The notes under the pieces were generated by a model, which was given only the letters and a program-made list of their open reading frames with translations, had not been told where the DNA came from and made no database searches. From positions 157,583 through 221,582 of the forward strand of contig JADYYP010000012.1 of assembly GCA_020853575.1 (NCBI GenBank): a DNA stretch of 64,000 nucleotides, in the 5' to 3' direction. Both the position numbers and the translations under genes were made by a program. Of this stretch, positions 47,150 to 56,055 are shown in pieces. This stretch comes from Planctomycetota bacterium (GTDB lineage Bacteria > Planctomycetota > UBA1135 > GCA-002686595). The first letter of the stretch is position 1; each line of letters begins with the position of its first letter.

Positions 47150-48649
47150 ATGAAATCGTTCTCTGAACTCGCCCTGATCGAACCGCTGCAACAAGCCATT
47201 CGAGATTCGGGCTACGTCGAACCGACGCCCATCCAAGTCCAGGCCATCCCCGTGTTGTTGCAGGGCAAGGACCTCCTCGGCTGCGCCAAGACCGGCACCG
47301 GCAAGACGGCGGCGTTCGCGCTGCCGATCCTGCAGCGTCTGTCGACGCGCACCGACCGACCCCACGCGCGCTCGATGCGCACGCTCGTGATCGTGCCCAC
47401 GCGCGAGCTCGCCGCGCAGGTCGCCGAGAGCTTCAAGACCTACGGCGCGCGCTTGCGGCTGTCGGTTGCGGTGATTTTTGGCGGCGTGGGGCAGGGACCG
47501 CAGGTCCGAGCGCTCGCACGCGGCGTCGACGTGCTGGTGGCGACGCCGGGCCGACTGCTCGACCTCAAGAGTCAAGGCCACATCGATTTGGGGCGTGTCG
47601 AAGTGCTGGTCCTCGACGAGGCCGACCAGATGCTCGACATGGGCTTCATCCCCGACGTGCGCCGCATCCTGGGCGCGGTCCCGCGCAAGCGTCAGACCTT
47701 GCTGTTCTCGGCCACGATGCCGCCGACGATCGCGCAACTCGCGGAGAGCATCCTCTCCCAGCCGGTGAAGGTCACGATCACGCCCCCGGCGTCGACGGTG
47801 GAACTGATCGAGCAATCGGTGTACTTCGTGACGCGCTCGGGCAAGCCCAGCTTGCTCGCGAAGTTGCTTTCCAAGCCGGAGGTCGGGCGAGCGCTCGTGT
47901 TCACTCGCACCAAGCGCGGTGCGGACCGAGTCGCGAAGCGCTTGACGCAGGATGGCCTTCCGGCGCACGCCATCCACGGCAACAAGTCGCAGGGACAGCG
48001 CGAGCGCACGCTCGATTCGTTCCGCGAGGGCCGCTCGCGCATCCTGGTCGCGACCGATATCGCGGCTCGCGGCATCGACATCGACGCCATCACCCACGTG
48101 GTCAACTACGAGATCCCCAACGTCGCCGAGACGTACGTTCACCGCATCGGTCGCACGGGCCGCGCGGGTGCGACGGGCATCGCGATCTCGTTGTGCGACG
48201 CGGAGGAGCGCGCCTACGTGCTCGACATCGAGCGCTTGATCAAGCGCTCGATCCCTGTCGCCGGTCATGCGGAGGACCACCAACGCGAGCGTGCGCATCC
48301 CAAGCGCGTCGCGCTCGCCGCGGCGACGACTTCCAATGCACCGCGCGCGGCTCGCCGCGCCACGCAGGAGCGCGCGCCGACACACGCTCCGTCGCGCGGC
48401 TCGCACGCGCCGCGGGAACGAAGTCACGGCGCGCCGCACGCACACGGCGGGCGCACGCCTTCGGCCGGCCGCGCGCCGCACGCGGGGACGCGCGCTCACG
48501 AGCCGCGCAAGCAGGCCCCCAAGCACCCGGGCGCGACCCACGCCCCCAAGCACCATGCACCGCGCCCCACGAGCGGCTCGTCGAAGCCGCACTCTCCGCG
48601 TCCCGAGCGCGCGCCGCATTCCGGCTCGGGCTTCGGCGCCGGGATTTGA
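47150..48649 (+). CDS. DEAD-box RNA helicase, RhlE-like
   Basis: This 499-residue helicase has all core motifs in order: the Q motif ([14 protein letters not shown] to EPTPIQ), Walker [28 protein letters not shown], the DEAD box [46 protein letters not shown] and [10 protein letters not shown]. It unwinds RNA and probably helps ribosome assembly or RNA decay. From about residue 385 the protein becomes a disordered basic tail rich in Ala, His, Pro, Arg and Ser, typical of RNA-binding extensions. The ATG at 47150 opens the Q-motif domain directly. Confidence 0.95.
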   Translation: MKSFSELALIEPLQQAIRDSGYVEPTPIQVQAIPVLLQGKDLLGCAKTGTGKTAAFALPILQRLSTRTDRPHARSMRTLVIVPTRELAAQVAESFKTYGARLRLSVAVIFGGVGQGPQVRALARGVDVLVATPGRLLDLKSQGHIDLGRVEVLVLDEADQMLDMGFIPDVRRILGAVPRKRQTLLFSATMPPTIAQLAESILSQPVKVTITPPASTVELIEQSVYFVTRSGKPSLLAKLLSKPEVGRALVFTRTKRGADRVAKRLTQDGLPAHAIHGNKSQGQRERTLDSFREGRSRILVATDIAARGIDIDAITHVVNYEIPNVAETYVHRIGRTGRAGATGIAISLCDAEERAYVLDIERLIKRSIPVAGHAEDHQRERAHPKRVALAAATTSNAPRAARRATQERAPTHAPSRGSHAPRERSHGAPHAHGGRTPSAGRAPHAGTRAHEPRKQAPKHPGATHAPKHHAPRPTSGSSKPHSPRPERAPHSGSGFGAGI

Positions 48650-48669
48650 GGGCTCACTGAGCACTGAGA

Positions 48670-48820
48670 GCGTCGGACGTGGAGACCGTGACTTTCATCA
48701 CGGTTCTCGGGAGCTCGTGGAGAACCGAGGATACGAGCTCTCGTGATGTCGGATGCGCCGTCGCCCGAAGGGCGCCGGACGTGGAGACCGTGATCTTCAT
48801 CACGGTCTCCGAAAGCTCAG
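48670..48820. repeat. Dispersed intergenic repeat, copy C, with tandem hairpins
   Basis: This is the most complete copy. It shows the shared blocks CGAGCTCTCG (48734-48743), ATGCGCCGTCGC (48753-48764) and GCGCCGGACGT, plus two hairpins. The hairpin unit (GCGTCGGACGT then a stem) is partly duplicated at 48670-48711, so this locus has a tandem partial copy. Compared with copy A the stem sequence differs on both arms and still pairs. Confidence 0.65.
48783..48810. terminator. Strong hairpin between convergent genes
   Basis: A perfect 12-base-pair stem (48783-48794 with 48799-48810) has a CTTC loop. It lies between the end of the helicase gene and the end of the leftward cytochrome operon, six bases past the stop of the latter. 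A second, slightly imperfect hairpin with the same stem lies at 48681-48708. The position suits bidirectional transcript ending. No T-run is adjacent. Confidence 0.55.
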
Positions 48821-51585
48821 GGTCCCCCGACGTAGGTTGAGGCGCTGCCTTGGCTCGCTCCGTTCGCGTCGATCCACGAGTCGAGCACGATGCCCGTTGC
48901 GGGGTCGGTCAGCTTGCGGATCAGCGTCTCGCCGAGCGGGCCGGCCATGCTCGGATCGTTGGCGCCATCGCGCAGCGCGCTGCCCGCATTGGGCGTCAGC
49001 CACGCGTGGTTGCTCGAGCCGTTGGTCACACCGCTGGGCTCGACGATGCGGTCGAGGTTCAAGCGCACGCGCGCCGCGCTGAAGTTCGTCGACGGCGCGA
49101 TGCCACCCGCGCCGACGCGGTTGGGATTGGTGTCGAGCGGATTCACCGGCGCGCCCTGGTCGTCGAACAAGAACAAACCGGTACCCAGACCCGCGACCAT
49201 GTGCGGGTAGAGCGGCGAGTTCAATTGGTTGCCCGGGTTCTGTCCGAAGTGCTGCTTGAGCACCTGGAAGTCCAGCGCCGCCCAATCGGCATTCTGCATC
49301 GCGCTGCGGAACGAGTCGTACTGCGCGCCGTAATTCGCGAGCGCCTCGGTCGTCATGTGGCACGCGACGCAATAGCGGGGTCCCTCGCGTTGCGAGTCGA
49401 CCTTGCCGCGGATCGAGTGCGCCATGAAGGCGTTGTGGCTGAGCGACGGGAAGCCGCTGCCCGGATTGCTGCTGCCGCCATTGCGGTCGGCGAACCAGAA
49501 CACCTGGCTGAGCTGGTTGTTCTTGTCTTCCCAGTGATAGAAGACTTTGGTGTTCGCGCTGAATTGGGTGATCTTGCCCTTGGCGTTGACGCCGAGTTGG
49601 AAATACAGCGGTGACTGATAGGTGAAGTCGGCATTCGTCTGCTTGTAGACGATGCGCTCGCCCGTGATGTTGCTGTAGTTGGCGCCCGTGTTGTATTCGC
49701 CGCCGAGGTGGCAGCCCATGCAGGTGTTGGTCCACGAAGCGTGGCACGACGCACAGTCCATCTGGTCGGTGTGGCTGAAGCCCGCCGTCACACCGTAATT
49801 CTGGTGCGGGCCGATCCCGTTCGACGGATCGGAGTCCGCGCGGCCCATCGCGTACGACGCTTTCGCGCTGTACAGCGGCTGATTCGAGGTCGGGTGGACC
49901 TTGCCCGTGTCCACCGTGACGTCGTGCGTCTGAGGCAGGTAGTGCACCAGACCGGTCAGGCGACTGCGCAAGTAGAACGAGCCATCCTGAGCACGGAACA
50001 CGTGGTCGAGCAGGTTGCCCTTGGAGTCGAGAGCGAGGTCCTTGGTCGTGCCATCGTAGGCAGTGCCGGACTGCGTCACCGCATAGGCATCGATGGTGCC
50101 GTGGCAGTTCTCGCAGCGGATCGCGGTCTGTTGCTCCATGCGACTCGAGAGCTCGGTGCCCGGCGTGCTCGTGTCGCCGCCGTGCAAGTCGAAACTGCCG
50201 TGGCAATCGATGCACCCTAGACCCGCCTGGTAGTGCACGTCCTCGGGCGTGTCGTCGCGTCCATCGCCGTCGTAGTCTTCCTTCAGCAAGTACTGATTGC
50301 CGTTGCGACCGTTGAACGTGTGGTTGCCGACCGCCGGGTCGAACAAGCGCGTGTCGGCATGCGTCGTCGTGCTCGTCACGGGATTCGCCGGATACTGGCG
50401 GTGATTGCGCACGTCCGCATTCTGGTCGAGGCGGATGCCCCAATACTGCATGACCGTGCGATTCGACCCCTGGTGACAGCCAGCGCAGGTGTGGTCGTCG
50501 ATGCCTGGCACGCTGGCGCCGCTGGTCGTGGTCTTGGCGACGCTCGCGATGCGGTGCGCGCGCGGGTGCGGGCGCTCGGGCTCGTCGATGTCGTCGGGGT
50601 CGAGCGGCTCGAGCTTGTCGACGAGCGGGTCGTTGCTGCCGCTGCGCCCGCCCAGGCTGTAGGCCATGTGGCACGCAGTGCAGCCCGACGAGCGGAAGTC
50701 GCCGGCGCGGTTGTTGGCGCCCGCGCTACCCAAGTGGCAGTCGCCGCACGTGAACGAGACCTGCTCGTGGAACAGATTCGCCAGCGGCGAGCCGTCGATC
50801 ACGCGTCGGTCCGGGCCGATGTCGTCGTCGAGCGCGCTCGCGAGATACGCATTGTTGTTGAAGATCGCGTTCGCGCCCGCGTCGCCGAACTTGCTGTACA
50901 CCGGGTACTCGATGAGCGCGTCGACGTCACCGACCGCGGGCGTGAGCACGCCGAAGTTGGCGTCGTCGACCGCGCGGAACGAATACTCCGAGGCCGTGTC
51001 CTGGTAGAGATCGACCAGCGGCGCGCGCTTGTTTTCGAGGCCGATCGCGAACGACGCGCCCGAGAAGATGCCGGCCTCCGTGGCCAACAAGCTCCCGGCG
51101 ACGTCTTCGGCGTGGTTCTCGTGGCACTGACCGCAGCCGCGGGAGAGCGTGACTACGCGCAGGTCACCGGGGTTGATGAACTGCAGATAGTCGAGTGCGG
51201 TGTAGGTCACGCCGTCGACCGTGTAGTCGTCGAACTTGTCGATTCCGGCCAGTGTCAGGCGATTGAAGTACGCCTCTCGGTCGACGAGCAATTGCGCGTC
51301 GTCTCCGATCTCCGGCGGCGGCGGGACGTGCGCGGCGAGCTGCGTCTCGGCCTCGGGGTTGCCGCCGTGGCAGGTCGAGCAACTCAGCGTGCTCGCGCCA
51401 TCGAATGGGTGCGGGTTTTCGATGCCCGGACCGGCGTAGTCGTTGTCCAGTGAACCGTTGTGGCAGACCATGCACGAGTCCGATGAGCGCGACTCCAGCG
51501 TGCCGGTCTCGCCACTGCAGCTCGCCAGCCAAGCGATGAAAACAGCCCCGACAAAACGATCACTCCTCCGGTTCCCCATGATCAT
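48817..51585 (-). CDS. 11-heme c-type cytochrome lipoprotein
   Basis: This 922-residue protein has a lipobox (LASC, Cys23) and 11 CxxCH heme-binding motifs: CMVCH, CSTCH, CGQCH, CGDCH, CTACH, CAGCH, CIDCH, CENCH, CASCH, CMGCH and CVACH. No other catalytic motif is seen. The motifs are widely spaced, with a long mixed C-terminal part after the last heme. As a lipoprotein encoded beside a beta-barrel it could sit on the outer membrane and exchange electrons outside the cell, much as decaheme lipoproteins do in metal-reducing bacteria; that analogy is inference. An ATG at 51579 is an alternative start. The gene is 80 bases downstream of the 7-heme gene. Confidence 0.88.
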   Translation of the reverse strand: MIMGNRRSDRFVGAVFIAWLASCSGETGTLESRSSDSCMVCHNGSLDNDYAGPGIENPHPFDGASTLSCSTCHGGNPEAETQLAAHVPPPPEIGDDAQLLVDREAYFNRLTLAGIDKFDDYTVDGVTYTALDYLQFINPGDLRVVTLSRGCGQCHENHAEDVAGSLLATEAGIFSGASFAIGLENKRAPLVDLYQDTASEYSFRAVDDANFGVLTPAVGDVDALIEYPVYSKFGDAGANAIFNNNAYLASALDDDIGPDRRVIDGSPLANLFHEQVSFTCGDCHLGSAGANNRAGDFRSSGCTACHMAYSLGGRSGSNDPLVDKLEPLDPDDIDEPERPHPRAHRIASVAKTTTSGASVPGIDDHTCAGCHQGSNRTVMQYWGIRLDQNADVRNHRQYPANPVTSTTTHADTRLFDPAVGNHTFNGRNGNQYLLKEDYDGDGRDDTPEDVHYQAGLGCIDCHGSFDLHGGDTSTPGTELSSRMEQQTAIRCENCHGTIDAYAVTQSGTAYDGTTKDLALDSKGNLLDHVFRAQDGSFYLRSRLTGLVHYLPQTHDVTVDTGKVHPTSNQPLYSAKASYAMGRADSDPSNGIGPHQNYGVTAGFSHTDQMDCASCHASWTNTCMGCHLGGEYNTGANYSNITGERIVYKQTNADFTYQSPLYFQLGVNAKGKITQFSANTKVFYHWEDKNNQLSQVFWFADRNGGSSNPGSGFPSLSHNAFMAHSIRGKVDSQREGPRYCVACHMTTEALANYGAQYDSFRSAMQNADWAALDFQVLKQHFGQNPGNQLNSPLYPHMVAGLGTGLFLFDDQGAPVNPLDTNPNRVGAGGIAPSTNFSAARVRLNLDRIVEPSGVTNGSSNHAWLTPNAGSALRDGANDPSMAGPLGETLIRKLTDPATGIVLDSWIDANGASQGSASTYVGGP

Positions 51586-51665
51586 CGGGCGCGCTCGTGC
51601 CTCGCGCCCTGCTTCCCCCCTGACCGTGCATCGACGCGATACGGACTGCGCTTGAGCGCAATTCG

Positions 51666-52322
51666 CTAGTTGTCGGTTTCTGCCTGGTCCCAAGTGCGCG
51701 GGAGATGGCAACGGTCGCAGCGATCGACGTAGCCCAGCGCGATGTGGTCGGGGAACGTGGCCCGCGCCAGGTCGTCTCGGTGGCACGAAACACATTCGAC
51801 GTCGAGCGGGACGAAGCGTCCGAGCTCCGCGCCCTCGTGGCAACGCTGGCAGGACGTGACGGCGTGTACCCCGACCAGCGGAAAGCGCGTGCGGCGGTGC
51901 AACGCGATCTGTCCCTCGGGCTGCCAACTCCACTCCTGGTGGCAGTCCTCGCAGCTCGAACCGAGCTGCGCGAGGTGCACGTCCTCGTGGCAACCGGCGC
52001 AGCCGCGTGCGGCGAAGTCCATCACGGGCCCGCGATCGTTGTGGCAGCGCAGGCAGGCCGCCCGCGCGTGCGCGCCGCGCAGCTCGACGCCGGTTTCCTG
52101 GGCGTGGTCGAAGGCGAAATCCTGAGTGAGCGTCTGCCAATTCCCGCCGACGTGACACAGCGAGCAGTCCGCCGGGAAGGTCTCGTGAGGCAGCACGGGG
52201 CCCAGCCCCGACCACCACAGGTGGCGCTTGATCGCATCCGGACCATGGGCGACACACGCGCCGAAAACGAGCACGCCGGCGAGCGCCGCCGCGGACCATT
52301 GCACGAGTGATCGAAGGCGCAT
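51666..52322 (-). CDS. 7-heme c-type cytochrome lipoprotein
   Basis: This 218-residue protein has lipobox FGAC (Cys23) and seven CxxCH motifs: CSLCH, CLRCH, CAGCH, CEDCH, CQRCH, CVSCH and CDRCH. It shares with the 23-heme protein the module DFAFDHAQETGVELRGAHA followed by a heme motif. Its small size and dense hemes suggest a wire-like role, possibly inside or beside the outer-membrane barrel encoded just upstream. It starts two bases after the barrel stop, so the two are tightly coupled. Confidence 0.88.
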   Translation of the reverse strand: MRLRSLVQWSAAALAGVLVFGACVAHGPDAIKRHLWWSGLGPVLPHETFPADCSLCHVGGNWQTLTQDFAFDHAQETGVELRGAHARAACLRCHNDRGPVMDFAARGCAGCHEDVHLAQLGSSCEDCHQEWSWQPEGQIALHRRTRFPLVGVHAVTSCQRCHEGAELGRFVPLDVECVSCHRDDLARATFPDHIALGYVDRCDRCHLPRTWDQAETDN

Positions 52323-52324
52323 GA

Positions 52325-53986
52325 TCAGAAGCTCCGTTGCAGGTAGAAGCCGAGTGTCAAGGCGTGCTCGTCGTCCCACAGGGCGGCCTCGAGCCGCGCC
52401 GACAGGCTCCAGCCGCTCGTCGAATGCCAGTCGCGCCACATGGCGGCGCGGTGCGTCGGAAGGTCGTTGTTGTCACCGGTGAAGCCGTCGATGCGGTGAT
52501 CGGAGAGCTCGTACTCCACTTGCCACGCGCCGCCGTCGTCGGCGAGCTCGAGACCCAGGCGGCCACCGACCTCGGTCTCGAAGCGCCCCTGCGTGCCGAA
52601 GCCGGCCACGCGCAGTGTCGAGCCGAGCCCGAAGAGCTCGCGCGCATCGAGGCCGAGCTCGCCGTCGCCTCCGCTCTGGTCTTGGTCGACCCAGCCGCCG
52701 AGTCGTGAGCGCAGAGTCCAGGCGCGTCCCAGCACATAGCGACTCGCGAGCGCGATGCGGTCGTGGTGCGCATCGGACAGCGCGCTCGAAGACCAGAATC
52801 CGAACTCGTCGCGCTCGAGCTCCGGGTAGGCGAAGTGCGTGTAGGTCAGATCGAGCGAGCTGCCGCCGTCCCAGTGGCGCCCCGCGCTGGCCAGCACCTG
52901 CGTCGGCTCGAGCCCCTCGCTCTTGCCGCGGTCGCTCGCGGTGTAGTAGTCGAGCCAGGCCGTGCCCGAGATGCGCCAGCTCGATTCGTTGGTGCCGCGC
53001 ACGTCGAGCACGAACAGATCGCGGTCGGCGTCGAGCTCGTGGAGCGACTTCTGGTAGCCGGTGGTGATCGTCCAACGCTCGCTGGGATCGCTCGACCAGC
53101 GGTAGAACGCCGCGGCTTGGAAGTCGTCGCCCGTCGACTGTTCGGGATCGGGCTCGGGCATGAATCCCAGGCTGGCGCCGACGCGCGTGCCGTCGTCCGC
53201 GCGCGCCGACCACTCGACGCCGTCGAGCACGCCGAACTCCGGCATGCCGCTCTGCAGGAAGCGCCCGAACTCCAGGCGTGTCGAGTCGAAGCGCGTGCCG
53301 CCGATCGAATACGACATGCGGTCGAGTCGTCCGCGCGTCAGCGTTTCGTCCCCGTCGTCGGGGACGTCCGTGCGGCGCCAGTTGAACTCGCCGTCGATGC
53401 GCAGTCGCTCACCATGTCCCAGCAGGTTCTCGCCGTCGAGCGCCAGGCCAGCGCGCGCGAAGCTGTCGGCGCGCTCGTCCTCCGAGCTCTGGATGTGATC
53501 GGCGATTGCATACCAGCGCCCCGTGATCCGCGAGGGACGCTCCTCGGGCCGCAGGGGACGCACGCGCGTGAGCAGCGGTTGGTTGGGCTGGTACTCCTCG
53601 TCGCGGTTGCGCCACGGCTTCTGCTGCGCCGTGCTCTTGCGCTTGCGCGGGGTCGGCGACGGCTCGGGCGTCGCGGCCCGACTGGCGGGAATGCGCGCTT
53701 CACCGCGTGTCCCGGCTGCGAGCACCGCGCGCGCATCGTCGAGCGTCACGACCGCTGTGCGCTCTTCGGCGCTCTCCACCAGGCCCTCGAGAGCGGCTCC
53801 GTCCCGCGGCGCGAAACGCACGCGATCTCCGACGACCAGGCCATCGAGCGAGCCGCGGTCGACATCGACCACGCCGGGCCGCGCGCCGGTCACGCGCAGC
53901 TCGAGCACCTCGACGCCCGCCGGATCTTGGGCGAGCGCCAGCGCGCCGAGCAACAACAACCACACGAGCGCGAGAGCACGCTGCAT
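52325..53986 (-). CDS. Outer-membrane beta-barrel protein, candidate porin of a porin-cytochrome complex
   Basis: This 553-residue exported protein has a signal peptide (ALALVWLLLLGALALAQ), a small N-terminal beta domain (about 20-110: VDVDRGSLDGLVVGDRVRF) and a Pro/Arg/Lys linker. A long C-terminal region (about 150-553) of alternating aromatic and polar strands follows, for example LRIDGEFNWRRTDVPDDGDE and FQAAAFYRWSSDPSERW. It ends in GFYLQRSF with the terminal Phe typical of outer-membrane barrels. It has no recognisable MtrB signature, so sequence homology to known cytochrome conduits is not claimed. The stop of the 23-heme gene overlaps its start (TGATG), and GAGGAGGAAG gives a strong ribosome-binding site. 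Confidence 0.85.
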   Translation of the reverse strand: MQRALALVWLLLLGALALAQDPAGVEVLELRVTGARPGVVDVDRGSLDGLVVGDRVRFAPRDGAALEGLVESAEERTAVVTLDDARAVLAAGTRGEARIPASRAATPEPSPTPRKRKSTAQQKPWRNRDEEYQPNQPLLTRVRPLRPEERPSRITGRWYAIADHIQSSEDERADSFARAGLALDGENLLGHGERLRIDGEFNWRRTDVPDDGDETLTRGRLDRMSYSIGGTRFDSTRLEFGRFLQSGMPEFGVLDGVEWSARADDGTRVGASLGFMPEPDPEQSTGDDFQAAAFYRWSSDPSERWTITTGYQKSLHELDADRDLFVLDVRGTNESSWRISGTAWLDYYTASDRGKSEGLEPTQVLASAGRHWDGGSSLDLTYTHFAYPELERDEFGFWSSSALSDAHHDRIALASRYVLGRAWTLRSRLGGWVDQDQSGGDGELGLDARELFGLGSTLRVAGFGTQGRFETEVGGRLGLELADDGGAWQVEYELSDHRIDGFTGDNNDLPTHRAAMWRDWHSTSGWSLSARLEAALWDDEHALTLGFYLQRSF

Positions 53987-56055
53987 CACTTCCTCCTCGA
54001 TTTGCGCCGCAAGAGCAGGTCCTCCTCGGCGCCGTGGCAGTCGGCGCACTCGACTCCGAGCGGCCGGTAACGGATGAACTCGCGGTCCTGGTCGCGCTCG
54101 ACGCGGTGACAGGCGTCGCAGGCGAGCGGGGTGTGCGCCGGACCCAAGGAGAAGCGCGAGTCGCGCTCGTGGTCGAAGCTGGAGAACGCCGGAGCGTCGT
54201 CGACGTGGCAGCGTGCGCAGTCCGTGACTCCGCGCTGCTCGAACTGACCCGCGTGGGGATTCTCGTGGCAGTCGGCGCACTCGGGACCTGCGGCGCGCCG
54301 CCAGGTGCGGCCGAGCTCGTCGGGCTTGCGCAGTGGAGCGTGGCACGCACTGCAGGCGGCTTCGGCGTGCTCCTCGACCAACGCGAAGCCTGTCCAGCGG
54401 CCGTGGTCGAAGCCGTTGGGGAACGAGCGGAACGAGCTCTCGACGTGGCACCGGGCACAGTCGCGACGACCGGCGAGCGACGCCGGCAGGCCCTGGCGGT
54501 CGAACTGCGCTTGGTGCGGATCGTCGTGGCAAGTGACGCAGCCTTCGTAGCGCCCGAAGGCCTCGCTCACCCGGCCGAACGTGCGCTTGGTCGCGTCGCA
54601 TTGCGCCGCGCGCGGATGGCACAGGGTGCACTCGGACTGGGCGTGGGCACCTTGGACGGCGAATCCGGTCCAGCGCGCGTGGTCGAAGCTCGACTCGCTG
54701 GCCAGCGTGAACGAGCGTGTGTCGTGGCAGCGCGCGCAGTCGCCGTGCTCGATCGGCGTCAGCGGCGCGGTGCGCGCGTCGAAGTAGTCGTCGTGCGCGT
54801 CGCGATGGCACTGCTCGCACAGCGTCGCGGTGCCGCGGAATCGGCGCGGCGTCTCGGGCTCGGGGTCGACGTGGCACTTCGCGCACTCGGTGCGCGCGTG
54901 CACTCCGTCGAGCGGCATCGCCGTGCGCGCGTGGTCGTCGAGCTCGAAGGTGTGAGGCGCGAATTGCGTGCGCTCGTGGCACGCGCTGCATTCCTGGCCG
55001 GCGAACAGCCCTTCGTCGAACTGGCCGCCGTGCGGGTCGGCGTGGCACGCGCTGCACTCATCCGCGCCGCGACCGGGGTAGCGCTCGTCGAAGCGCTCGA
55101 GGTCGGGCTCGTGGCATTGCTCGCACTTGGCTTGGTCGTGCGGGCGGTCCAGAGCGAACCCGGACTGCGCGTGGTGCGTTGCGCTGGTGATGCTCGTCGC
55201 CTGCAGGAACTCGGTGTGCTCCGCTTGGTGGCACACCACGCAGGCCGTGTCGCGCGTCATGCTGACGAGCGCCGCGACGCCACTGGAGAACGGCTCGCGG
55301 TGCGGAGACTCGTGGCAGTCCGCGCAGTCGCGCGGCGGTGGTGCGACACCGGTATCGCCGACGATCTCCAGCGCGTGAGCGCTGTCCTTCGCGTGGCATT
55401 CGCGGCAGTTGTTGAGCTCGTGGCCCCCGATCAAGGGCAAGACGCGCTCGTGGCCATCGGAATGCAGCACGTCGAACTTCTGTTGGCCGTGGCACGCCGT
55501 GCAGCCCAAGTCGAACTGGCCCTTGTGCACGTCCTCGTGGCACTTGGCGCAGTCGGACTCGAGCCCCCCAAAGCGCAGCGCGCCCTCGGGCAGCACCGCG
55601 GCCTCGGCGTGCTCGTGGCACTTGGTGCAGGCGAGCTCGAGGTGCTTGCCTTCCATGGCGAAGCCGACGAGGCGGTGCTCGAAGTCCTTCGGATCGGGCA
55701 CTCCGGCGAGCGCGAAGCTGCGCCGGTTGACCAGCGGAAAGGACTCGCCGTGGTGTTCGCTGTGGCATGTAGCACAGCGCTGCGCGAGCGTGGCGTCGAG
55801 GCGCCCGTGCAGTCCCTCTGCAGCGTCGATCTGCTGCGCGATCAGCTCGTGACACTCCTCGCAGCTCTCGGTCATCTCGCTGAACCAACCACCGTGGCAT
55901 TCCGAGCAACTGTCGGCATCCGCCAGGTCCGGATCGCGGCCGTGGACGGTCGTCAGGGGCCCCGGGGAAGTGCGCTCCATGTCGACCAGCCCGATCAACA
56001 CCACGGCGGCGAGCGAGAACAACGCCACCAGGACGCGCGGGCCAGGGAGCTTCAC
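53986..56055 (-). CDS. 23-heme c-type cytochrome
   Basis: This 689-residue protein has an N-terminal membrane anchor (VLVALFSLAAVVLIGLV, about 8-24) and 23 CxxCH motifs, about one heme per 30 residues. Repeated modules are visible: an FDHxxxxGF-like segment with GxHA, then a heme motif, then CHxDPHxGQF, for example FDHARWTGFAVQGAHA, FDHGRWTGFALVEEHA and FDHERDSRFSLGPAHT. The spacing suggests duplication of a small unit with two to four hemes. It could span the periplasm as a nanowire-like electron carrier between the inner-membrane fusion protein and the outer membrane. The GTG start overlaps the stop of the upstream gene (GTGA). Confidence 0.9.
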   Translation of the reverse strand: MKLPGPRVLVALFSLAAVVLIGLVDMERTSPGPLTTVHGRDPDLADADSCSECHGGWFSEMTESCEECHELIAQQIDAAEGLHGRLDATLAQRCATCHSEHHGESFPLVNRRSFALAGVPDPKDFEHRLVGFAMEGKHLELACTKCHEHAEAAVLPEGALRFGGLESDCAKCHEDVHKGQFDLGCTACHGQQKFDVLHSDGHERVLPLIGGHELNNCRECHAKDSAHALEIVGDTGVAPPPRDCADCHESPHREPFSSGVAALVSMTRDTACVVCHQAEHTEFLQATSITSATHHAQSGFALDRPHDQAKCEQCHEPDLERFDERYPGRGADECSACHADPHGGQFDEGLFAGQECSACHERTQFAPHTFELDDHARTAMPLDGVHARTECAKCHVDPEPETPRRFRGTATLCEQCHRDAHDDYFDARTAPLTPIEHGDCARCHDTRSFTLASESSFDHARWTGFAVQGAHAQSECTLCHPRAAQCDATKRTFGRVSEAFGRYEGCVTCHDDPHQAQFDRQGLPASLAGRRDCARCHVESSFRSFPNGFDHGRWTGFALVEEHAEAACSACHAPLRKPDELGRTWRRAAGPECADCHENPHAGQFEQRGVTDCARCHVDDAPAFSSFDHERDSRFSLGPAHTPLACDACHRVERDQDREFIRYRPLGVECADCHGAEEDLLLRRKSRRK

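Noticed and set aside
14915..48820. CRISPR array made by the repeated blocks
   Set aside because: There are only three copies kilobases apart, with no regular spacers, and no cas genes are present.
53986..56055. Multiheme nitrite or hydroxylamine reductase
   Set aside because: There is no CxxCK or other specialised catalytic heme motif and the modules are simple repeats, so a reductase assignment is not supported.
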